From Cafeteria roenbergensis (lineage: Eukaryota; Sar; Bigyra; Bicosoecida; Cafeteriaceae), in NCBI GenBank assembly GCA_008330645.1, contig VLTN01000031.1, positions 1 to 64,000 on the forward strand: a stretch of DNA of 64,000 bases, in the 5' to 3' direction. The translations under genes were made by a program, and so were the position numbers. A model generated the notes under the pieces. It made no database searches and had not been told where the DNA came from. It saw only the letters and a program-made list of their open reading frames with translations. Positions 19,801-29,700 of this stretch are shown piece by piece (positions within the stretch are counted from its first letter, which is position 1; the number at the start of each line of letters is the position of its first letter).

Positions 19801-21536
19801 GAAGGCCGGTGGTCCCGGGGGTCGCCGCCGTGGCAGCGGCCCGCCGCGACACAGCAGAGCTGGTGTGCGAGTGCGAGGGCCTCTGGTCGCAGGACGTGGC
19901 GTCAGCTGACCGCGCGGCGGACCTGTCGGCGCTGGCTGCGTTGCTCTTCGGCTGGCAGGGGCGGCAGGAGCGGTTTCATGTGGTTTCCGCTGCGCTGCGC
20001 ATGGGCGAGGCATTTGCTCGCGAGGGCGGCGACTGGCCCGGGCTGGCGGGCGGCGCTGCCGCTGGGCGGTGGCCTGCGCAGGCGCTGGTGCTGGAGGCTG
20101 GCTCGCAGCGCAGGCGGCCTACCGCCGAGCCGGCCCGGACTGCCGCTGTGGCGCTCGCTGCGCTGCCGCCGCGTGACGCTGAGGCGCCGGCGTGGGGCGA
20201 GGACGGTTCTGCTTCCGATGCGGGCGCCCGCGCGGCGGCCGAGGGCGACTCAGATGCCGACGCTTTCAGCGTCAGAGTGGCCCTGCCAGAAGACGCTGCC
20301 TCGATGTTGGCTCGAGCCCTGAACGGGAAGGATGCGGCCTCGGCTCTGCCGGCTCTGCCTGAGAAGGCACCGACGTCCCTCGCGGCAGGGCGACTGGCCG
20401 CGGCCGCAGCAGAGGCGGACTCCAGCGACGCTCTCGACGAGCGATCGAGCGCCGCCGCGCCCGTGAGCCCCGCCCCTGAACGGCAGCTCGCGGGCTGCCT
20501 GCCGTTCCCGCTGGGCGGCGCGGTGGTGGCCTGCTGCCGGGTGGTGTGGTGCGAGGCCGGCAGCGTCAGCGGCGGGTGGGCACCGGCGGTTCTGCTGGCA
20601 GAAGCCTCTGCCGCAGGTAACTGCGTTGTGATTGGCTTGCAGAGCCAGGAGGCAAGACGCCAGGCCGAAGCTGCAGCGGCGGCGGCTCGGCTCAGAGAGG
20701 AGGAGGAGGAGGCGCGAGCGGCGGCAGTGGCCGCAGCTGCAGCTCGGCTCAGAGAGGAGGAGGAGGAGGCGCGAGCGGCGGCAGTGGCCGCAGCTGCAGC
20801 TCGGCTCAGGGAGGAGGAGGAGGAGGCGCGAGCGGCGGCAGTGGCCGCAGCTGCAGCTCGGCTCAGGGAGGAGGAGGAGGAGGCGCGAGCGGCGGCAGTG
20901 GCCGCAGCTGCAGCTCGGCTCAGAGAGGAGGAGGAGGAGGCGCGAGCGGCGGCAGTGGCCGCAGCTGCAGCTCGGCTCAGAGAGGAGGAGGCAGCGGCTG
21001 CCGAGCGGCGGGCCGAGGAGGCAGCGGCTGCCGAGCGGCGGGCCGAGGAGGCAGCGGCTGCCGAGCGGCGGGCCGAGGAGGCAGCGGCTGCCGAGCGGCG
21101 GGCCGAGGAGGCAGCGGCTGCCGAGCGGCGGGCCGAGGAGGCAGCGGCTGCCGAGCGGCGGGCCGAGGAGGCACGCAGAGAGCCAGCCGCCGTCGCGGCG
21201 GCTCGCAGTGCCTCTGCCGGTGCCGAGAGTGCTGCACCCGGTGCAGCTGGTGCAACCGAACCAGCCGAGACGGGATCGCCTGCTGGAACCGACAGGGATA
21301 GCCCTGCGTCGTCTGTCGAGTCGGGAGTCGCATGCCCAGAATGCGGCGAGCACGTTGCCCACTCGAACATGTTCTGCACGGGCTGCGGGTGGCTAAACCC
21401 CAGCTGTCCCGCCGTCAAGGCCCGTCAGGGGCCCGTGCGCGCGCAGGTTTGCGGCAACTGCGACAGCAGAGTGCTTCCCGGAAACCGGTTCTGCCATGTG
21501 TGCGGCGCCGCCGTTGCGCAGCAGCCGACTGCTTGA
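13877..21536 (+). CDS. Large fibronectin type III protein with coiled coil and C-terminal zinc ribbons
   Basis: Exon 1 is 13877-13955 (MAGSQAAIAALLARMAFPEF, ending in VFA), intron 13956-14274 (GTGAG...GCAG), exon 2 14275-21536, giving 2446 residues. Exon 2 opens in frame with SSERALPGLVECRARVRG. There follow about eight FN3-like modules, each ending in a G.GPWS-type strand and a TLGRP-like linker (near residues 325, 511, 644, 891, 1014, 1231, 1372 and 1787), separated by Ala-rich inserts. Residues about 2150-2330 are a repetitive Glu/Ala/Arg coiled coil. The C terminus has two four-Cys ribbons: CPECG...CTGCG and CGNCD...CHVCG. There is no signal peptide or membrane span, so it is likely an intracellular scaffold. 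FN3 arrays occur in cytoskeletal and ciliary proteins; the true role is unknown. Confidence 0.85.
20683..21175 (+). repeat. Two coding minisatellites in the coiled coil (57 bp, then 30 bp)
   Basis: A 57-bp unit encoding ARLREEEEEARAAAVAAAA occurs five times plus a partial sixth to about 20988. It passes directly into six copies of a 30-bp unit encoding AAAAERRAEE (to about 21170). Copies are nearly identical at DNA level, so copy number should vary between strains. Both keep the reading frame and helix propensity. Confidence 0.9.
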
Positions 21537-21821
21537 GTGCCACAGAACGCAACTGCGCCTTTCGCACCTTCGCTGGCACCCCTCCTGCTCCGCGCGCCCT
21601 CTCAAACATTCGGGGTGGGAAAGCCGTCTGGCCGCGCCGTCCACGCGCGCGGCCCACGCGCGGCTGCAGCCATTGTGGCGCGCCACGAGCGCAGGCAGAG
21701 CTGCTCGGACCTCAGGCTGCAGTCGGGGAAACCATTGCGGCGACTCCGCGTTTTTGCACTTGGTCGCGGCGGCCACTCGTCCCGCGCTCGACCACAGCAC
21801 CGCTTCGGCGCCCCCGCTCCC

Positions 21822-23058
21822 ATGCTTCGCTTGGCTCGCCTGACTCGCCCAGGCCGCCGCGCGCTTTCGACCGATGCCGCGGCGGCAATGGGTGCTGACA
21901 TCACGGCGGCGCTGCGCCTCGAGCGCCTCGACCGCTACTCGTACCTCGCGCGCCCCGACGCCCTCTGGCGACCTGCGGGCTCGCGGGCCGTGTATGGCGG
22001 GCAAGTCTTCGGTCTCGCGATGCTCGCAGCGCACCAGACACTCGGGGGAACGTCGGCGACGGAGTCCGAGCGGCTGCTTGCGCGCGAGGAGCTGCCCTTG
22101 CACAGCGCCCACGCCATGTTCCTGCTCCCAGGACGGGCGGACATGCCCATTCTCTACTCGTGAGCTGCCCCGCGGTGCGGGCGTCTGCTCCTGCGCCTTG
22201 TTCCGCGGCTGCCGCTCGCGCGCCGCGCCTGCGTCAGTCACTGACCCGCCCCTCCCGCACGCCGCATCTGCCCCCCATCCCCCGCTTCCCAGCGTGGACC
22301 CGATTCGCAACGGCAAGTCGTTCACGACGCGCTCGGTCAAGGCTGTGCAAGACGGGCAGTGCATATTTACGGCCACGATGAGCTTCCACCGCCGGGAAAC
22401 GAGCGTGTCCCACAGCGTCCCCATGCCTGACGTGCCGCCCCCCGACGCGCTTCCGTCCACGGAGCAGCATTTGGAGACACTCTTGGCCGACGGCGCGCTG
22501 AGCGAGTCACAGCGGCGCCTGGTGGACCTGGCCATGCGAATGCAGCAGCCGATGCCGCTCGACGTGCGCATCGTGGACGGGCTGCCGAACCCGTTTGACG
22601 AGACGCCGCGCGAGGCAAGGCAGCTTGCCTGGATCCGCGCCAAGCTGCCGGACCGTGAGCAGACCGTGCAGGTGGAAAGCTGCGGCGCCCTCGCCAGCGC
22701 CGCCGTCGGCGCGCCGGCAGACGACCTGGCTGGCCCTGGCAGCTACATGCACCGCTGCATTGCGGCCTTCGCCTCGGACTGGACGCTGTGTCTGGCGTCG
22801 CTCCGGCCGCACGGGCTCAGCATGCTGTCGCCTCGCCTGCGCATGCTGACGTCCATCGACCACAGCATGTGGTACCACCGGCCGTTCGACGCCACGCAGT
22901 GGATGCTCTACGAGACAGACTCCCCGGTGGCCACTGGCGGGCGCAGCCTCAACCACGGCCGCCTCTTCGACGCCCAGGGAAACCTCTGCGTGTCCGTGAG
23001 CCAGGAGGCCCTGGTGCGTGCGGACCCGCCGGGCAGCGAGGCAGCCGACAGGCGTTGA
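21822..23058 (+). CDS. Acyl-CoA thioesterase (TesB/ACOT8 family), probably organellar
   Basis: It hydrolyses acyl-CoA to free acid and CoA. Exon 1 is 21822-22159, the intron 22160-22292 (133 bp), and exon 2 22293-23058; the product is 367 residues, near the usual length of about 320 plus a leader. The double hot-dog signatures are clear: YGGQVFGLAMLAA, SAHAMFLLPG, PILYSVDPIRNGKSFTTR spanning the splice site, MSFHRRE, then in the second half YMHRCIAAFASDW, DHSMWYHRPFDATQWMLYE and GGRSLNHGRLFD. The first residues (MLRLARLTRPGRRALST) are Arg-rich and lack acidic residues, like a mitochondrial presequence. The C terminus (EAADRR) is not a peroxisomal SKL signal. Mitochondrial location is therefore inferred, against the peroxisomal location of animal ACOT8. 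Confidence 0.92.
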
Positions 23059-23722
23059 ATGGGAGGGGGGCTGCCCCCGCGCGTGCGCGGCACCGGGCGG
23101 AGCTCCAACTCTCGAAGGCGCGTCTTGGGACACACTGGTGCATTGGATGTGTGCGTTGTCGGCGCCTTGCTTCGTGCCCCCTGCGTGGCGCGCGCTGCTG
23201 TTGCCAATATCTGCTTCGACTGAGAAGCTGAGTCGTGGATGACTTGGGCTCGCGCCTGCGCTTGGCACCCACACTGGCCAGCTTGTTTGCAAGCCATCGC
23301 CTTTCTTGCCGGAGCACGCACGATCGCCCACGCGCGCCTGCAGCACGCGATCAGGACGAGAGCTTGGCGAAGCCGTTGATCGCACCGAGGGACTCCGTCG
23401 ACGGGCCGGCAAATGCGATTGGCTGCAAGAGTTGCAACGCTGGAGCAACGCGCCGTCGGCGACCGCCTCTGCCGGACGCAAAACATCGCACGCGGCGCTG
23501 CTTGCGCATCCCGCCCCTGGCCGCCACAGGTCCGGGCCAGTCTGCCTGCACGCCAGGGAGCGCCCAGTGCACCGCCTCTCTGGGGGGGTTCGCGACCGTC
23601 AGACGGCGTTCACGCCCGCGACGGACCAGTCCGGTTCCGTTGCCCGGTGCAAACGCAACGCGGGCTGAGCGCCTTGCGCCCGCCCCAGCCAGGACTTCCA
23701 GGGCGCAACCAGTTGCACCGCC
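23059..23722. other. Intergenic region upstream of the GAF-protein gene
   Basis: These 664 bp lie between two co-directional genes. I see no RNA gene, repeat or convincing conserved frame; it presumably holds the 3' UTR of the thioesterase and the promoter of the next gene. Confidence 0.4.
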
Positions 23723-26700
23723 ATGAGTGGGGACGCCCCTTTCACCCAGATCCGGCGGCAGGCCGCCCAGTTCCGTGCCGAGCAGGCCCGCTCGCGGACG
23801 CGGGGCGCCGCGCCAAGGGACGCGCCAAGCGACAAGGCCTCGGGCAAGGGCGCCTCGGGCTCGCTGCGTCACTACGCCGTCCCGCAGGTTTTGCCGGACA
23901 GCACCAGTGCGCACCGTGGTCGTCGCGATGCCACTGGAGGCGCGGTTCGCTGGACGACGGTCGACAAAGCTCCCGGGCGGGGCGCCGCCGCCGCCGCCGC
24001 AATGTCCCGAACCACTGGTTCGCTGCCCACGGCCGCGCAAGGCCACGGCGGGCACAGCCACCAGCAGCACCGGCACCATCAGCTCGGCAGGGGGGGGTCG
24101 CTGCGCACGCTGCCCGCCGCGGGTGGCGGACCCGGAGCGACGCCGTCGAGCCCGGTCCTGGCCGGCCTCCCCGTGGTCCGCATGCCGCCCCTGCCCGGCG
24201 CCGCCGCCGCCCCCCACGAGGAGAGCAAGGCCGCGGCATCTGCCACCGCGGCGCCCCGGTCCGGGCGCTGGGCGGGGGGGCCGCCCTCGGAGGCGGGCAC
24301 GGCGCTCTGGAGCCACCGCTCCGCGGCTCTGCCCATGGCGGGCGGCGCCACCGCCGGTGGCGAGGCTGCCCGCGCCGGGGGCCCGGACGGGAGGGAGGCC
24401 CGCGCGGCGTCGGGCACCGGCACAGGGCGTGAGAGCCTTCTGTCCGGACACCTCAGCCACAGGGCGGCTGCGGCAGAGCCGGGGGGGGGCGTCCCCGACG
24501 CTGCCGCGGCAGGGCTGGGCATCGCAGGCGGCCGCCCGCGCGGCGCAGCGGGGGGCGGAGTCGGCGCTGGCGCTGGCGCTGGCGCTGGCGGCGGGAGCGG
24601 CGACGCGACAAGCACCGGCCTCTTTGAGCGGCCTGGCGCTGGTGGCAGGACCCAGGAGGGGGCCGGGGGTCTGGCGGGCCAGCGACCGGTGCAGACGCCG
24701 GTGATGCGGGGCCACGCTGCTGGGGCCGCCGCCGGCGCAGGCCTGGGGGCCGCTTCTCGGGCCATATCTGCAGCGGCCGAGGAGGACGCAAGTGGCGGCG
24801 GCGGCGGCGGCGGCCGGGTGGTGGTGGGTTCGGGCCACCGCCGGCCCGCCGGGCTAGCTGTGGCCCTGGGGGTGCACCGGCACGCGTCGGCGGGGGAGGG
24901 GGGGCTTCGCGTCGGCCAGCCGCCTGCAACGGACAGAGCCTCGCCCGAGCTGCGGGGCCACGCCGGGCCCGATGCCGGTCCGCAGGGCGGTCGCCGGAAC
25001 TCGCTCGACGCCGAGGTGCTGGGCATAGCCGACCGCCGCTGGCAGCGCTCCCCGCCGTCGGGCGGCCCGGCAGTGGCCGCGCGCTTTCAGGACGGCAGCG
25101 GCCGAACCGGCGCGCCAGGCGCGGGGCCGGGGCCGGGGCCGGGGTCGGCGGCCAGCTCACGCGCAGCCGTGGCCTCTGCCGCTGCCGGCGGTCCTGGCGC
25201 GGCTGGCGCGTCGTCGGGGCAGGGCGGGGGGGGCGGTGAGGCCCCTCCAGTGTTCTTCGGCGCCTCGAGGGACCTGTTCAGGGCCCGCCCCGCCCCGGCA
25301 GGGGCCTCCATTCTCGACAGCGCCGTGGAGGCTTCCAGGGCGCGCGCAACGGCCTCGCGTCAGGCCGCGGAGATGGCCCGTCTGCGGGCCGGCCTGGAGC
25401 GCACGCGGCAGGAGCTGGCGCTGGAGCGGGAGGAGGCGGCTTCGCTGCGGCGCCGGCGGGCGGCGGAACTGAGCGACGCGGCGTCGCTCGACGTGGGGCA
25501 GAACCGGTCCAGCTGGGCCAGGGCCGGGCACGCCTCCCAGGGCGGCAGCGTGCACGGCGACGTCCCCTCAGCGGCCACGGCCGAGCTGTTCGAAGAGGCG
25601 CGGGCGGCGGCCGCACGCTCGCCGCACGTCAAGGGCGGCGGGGGCAGCCTCGCCAGGTGGAAGGGCGCCGGCCAGACGACGTCGACCGCCGGCGGCGGCG
25701 GCGGCGGCGAGGACCTCGCGTCGCGGTCGCTAGCCCACGGCGGCGGCGCGGCGTCGACGGGCGTGTTTCGGCTGGGGGCGGCATCCGTGTCGGCCACGCG
25801 GTCGCTCGCCGACCTTGGCGGGGTGAGCGCGCCGGCGGTTTCCGACTTTGTGGCGGTGAGAGACACCGAGCAGAGGCTTCGCTCCAGCGTGGTGGCGCTG
25901 CGCAAGCAGCTGCGAGCCCAGGAGAAGGCGGAGGCGGCGGCGCGGGTCCGGGCCACGCGGGCAGAGCGGCTGCTTGAGGCTGCGACGAAGCGGCTGGGCG
26001 CCGTGGAGGAGGCGGCATCGGCCTCCCATCACGACGCCGTCACGCTTCGCCAGCAGCTCGAGCAGAGCCGCCGCGAGAAGGAGGGGGTTGAGGCCCACCG
26101 CGCGCGCCTCACGCGCGCCATTCGGGTGCTTGGAAGGCAGTTCCGAGCCGCCGGCGCCATCCGGCCGCAGGCGCTGGCCACGGCGCGCACACTCGGCCCG
26201 CCGCCGCCCGGGACGGCAGAACACGAGGCAGAGCTGGCAGAGCTGGCAAGTGCCCCGGAAGGGAGCGACGCGGCGGCGGAGCTGGAGGCGCGGCTGGGGC
26301 CCAGCGCGGCGCGGGAAGCGCGCCTGACGGCGGCGGCGGCGCTGCAGGCGGTGGGGGTGCAGCCGGGGCGTGAGGTGCTCGCGCTGTCGGCCATGCAGGC
26401 CCGCGGGGAGGCGGCGGTGGTGCCGCTGCCGTCGGGGGGCGGGGGGTTGCGGCGGGGGGAGGGGGGCGGCCGCGGCGCTGGGCAGTCATCGCCGGACGCG
26501 TCGGCGGGCGGGGCCGGCGGGGCGCGGGCCACTGCCGCCGCCGGTGGCGGCGCCTTTGACGTGCGCTCCCGCCGGGACAACGCGGTGGCGGAGGCCGAGG
26601 ACGACGAGGTGGCTGGCGCTGCCCGGGAGGTGTTCCAGGGGGCGGAGGCGCTGAGCTCGCCGAAGCGGCTGGGCCGCGGCGGGGCGGCGCGCCAGGCCGG

Positions 26701-29700
26701 CGGGAGGGTGGTCCACGAGCGGTACACCGACAACGCGGCCTTCCGCGACGCGCTGGTGGTCACGGCGGTGGAGAACGGGGTGTGGCGCGCACAGGCCGAC
26801 CAGCACCGGGCTCGCGCCGACCAGCTGGCGGCGGAGCTGGCGGCGGCGCAGGAGCAGCTGGCGGCTGCGCAGGCCGGCCTGCGGGCGGTGAGCGACCGTG
26901 CCCGGGAGGCCGACACGGCGCTGGACGTGGTGTCGGCGCAGCGGCGGGCGGTGGTGGACGCCGCCCTGGCGGTGGAGGGCGGCCGGGCTGCGCTGCTCGG
27001 GGCCATGTTCGAGCTGGGCCTGCCGGAGGAGGGCGGCTGGGCGGCCGTGCTGCAGAGCGACGCCGCCCCGGGCGAGGCGGCAGCCGCCCTGGAGCAGGCG
27101 ATGGACCGTGCGGCGGCGGGCGGCGCGAGCGCCCTGGACGGTGACGACGAGGACGGCGGCGGCGCCGGGCTGAGGCGCGCTGCTGTACACACGGAGGCTG
27201 ACGCCTGGGTGGCGAGCACCCGCGTCGTTGCGGTGCCGACGGGCTGGGCGGCGGCGCAAGCAGCTACTGCCCCGACAAGCCCCACTGGCAGAGCCGCAGG
27301 CGCTGGCAGAGCCGATGGGGCTGGCAGAGCCGCTGGGGCTGGCAGAGCCGCTGGAGGGCAGCCCACGTCGCCGACAGGCGGCTCTACCGCCCCAGTGCGC
27401 GTGGTGAGCATCAGCAGCCGGCGCGGCCGCCGGCGGGATTCCGCCACCGCCATGCTGCTGGGGCTGCCTGCGTCCGCCGCGTCCTCGGCCGCTCTGCTCC
27501 CCAGCCCGGCCGGCCACGGCGGCTCCGAGACCAGCGGCCACAGCGGGCAGGGCGTGCCGCTTGCCGTGCAGACCCCGGGCCAGTCCGGCTCCATGCCGGG
27601 CGCGATGGCGGGAAATCTCGAGTCTGCGTCCTGGCTCCCTGTGGCAGCGGGCGGCTCGGAGAGCACCCTGGCCGGGGACACGGAGGCCAACCCACGCAGC
27701 CCGTCGGCCCAGGAAGGGTCTCTCAGCGACCGCTCCCCGGGCCCAGCCGTGGACTTCACCGGCGGCAGCGCCATGTCCGCGCGCTCCGCCGTCTCGGACG
27801 GCGAGGAGGACGCCGTGGGGCTGCTGGTCCCTGCAGAGCCGTCGGACGTCGACGCTCAGCGGTTTCACCACCCGCAGCCGATGGCGCGGCCGCCGTCTGC
27901 TCGGAGCACCATGGTTGCGGCGGCGCTGCCTCGGCCGGCGCGGCACTCGCGGTCCTCGGCCGCGGAGGCGGGGCTTCGGGCGGCGGCGCTGCCAACGGGG
28001 CTGGCCGGGCCACCGGCTGCGCTGGGCAGAGGGGCAGTGGAGGGGAGGGCAGTTGCTGGCGGCGCCGGCGGCCGGGCGGTCCCGGTGCCTCTGCTGGCAG
28101 AGGCGGCAGCGGCAGCAATCGCACCAGCTGCAGCGGCAGCGTCTGGCAGGGGCGGTCGGCGGGCTGGTCGCGCTGCCGCTGTAGCGGGGACTGCTTCGGC
28201 GTCCCGCCCGGCCGCGGCTGCTCGCGTTCCCGCCGCGGGCGGCTCGGCCGCGGACGGCCCAGCCGCTCGGGCTGGCGCTCCAGTGGGGGGCGACAGGGGC
28301 AGTGGCGGTGCTGCTTCGGGCGGCGAGACGGCCACGCGAGCGCCCCTGCCGCCGCTGTCCGGCGGGCTGCCAGTCGACACCCTGCCGCCGTGGTTCCGGA
28401 CCCCGGCACAGTCCCCCGAGGCGGCAAGCGGGACAGCTAAGGCGCTTGCCATGCTCCCCAGGCGCGGGCCGGCCACCGAGCACGAGGCCGGCGGCGGTGG
28501 CGGCGGGGCCGCAGGCGCTGAAGCTGGCGAAAGCGGCGGCGGCGGCGGCCGTGGCGGCGGGGGCGGTGTGGGGGGCGCGAGCAGGGGCGGTGGCCTGTTT
28601 GCTGGGCGGCCGCTGTCGGCGATGCAGGTTGACAGAGAGATGCAGCGGCAGCTCGCGGCCGGGCTGCTGACGCCCGCTGCGGTGGCCGCGGCGCAGCTGG
28701 CGTGGCGCGACCGCGCGTCGTCGTCCGCTGGGGCGCGCACCGCCGTGCTAAGGCGGCCCGTGACGCGGGGCCCGACCTCTGGCGAGCTGTGCGCCGCGCA
28801 GATGCAGACGTTCAACGCGGAGCTGCGCCGCTGGCAGCCGGCCGCGGCCGCGGCTGTCGACGGCGACGAGGCCGCGGCAAACCGGCTCAGCCAGGCGGCG
28901 TCCCCTGCCCCTGCTGCCGCCGGGCCCACGGCCTCTGGCGGCGGCACTGCCGGTGTGCCGGAGCCCGGGGGGGCATGGGAGGAGGCGCGCAGCCTGTGGT
29001 CGCTGGCCCTGCGGCTGCGTCGCGTGGCTGGGGCCGGCGCTCTGGCCGGCAGAGCCGCCACATCGCTGGCGGCCGTGGTCGACGTAGCCGTCGCTGAGGC
29101 GTGCAGCGTGGTGGGCTCCGACCGGGCAAGCCTGCTGGTGTTCGACGAGACCCGCGACGAGCTCTGGACGCACCGGCAGAGCCTGGGCGGCGGTGGCGGC
29201 AGGGCAAGCGCGAGGGGCGCCGGCGCGGGGGCGACGGAGGTGCGTCTCTCGGCGGCATACGGCGTGGCCGGCTGGGTCGCGCGCTGTGGCGTGGCCGATC
29301 TGGTGGCCGACGCGCACGCCGACCCCCGGTTCCAGTCGGACCACGACGCACGCATCGGCGTGCGCACTCGCAGCCTCGTCACAGTGCCCGTGCTGGACCC
29401 CGGCTGGGGCGTCGAGGAGCCCGCCGGCCGCGGCCGCCGCCGGTCCGTCGTGGCGCCGGCCGCTGCCGGCCCGCCGGGGAGGCGCGGCCCCGTCATCGGC
29501 GTGCTGCAAGCGGCCAACCGCCGCGGCGGGGGCGCCTTCGACGATGCCGACGTCGTGCTGCTGGGGCTTCTCGCCGCGCAGCTGGCGCCGGCGCTGCTCC
29601 GGGTGACGGCGGCGGTCGACGCCCAGACCCGAGACGCCGGGCTGACCGCCGCCGTGGCGGCTCTGCCGACGCGGCTCTGCATGCCGCTGGCGCCGGTGTG

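Noticed and set aside
19976-21418. 480-codon minus-strand frame with Ala/Ser repeats
   Set aside because: It is the antisense of the Glu/Arg/Ala coiled coil repeats; high GC keeps the opposite strand open.
26029-28483. Long minus-strand frames of 581 and 665 codons
   Set aside because: Low-complexity shadows opposite the GAF-protein gene without recognisable domains.
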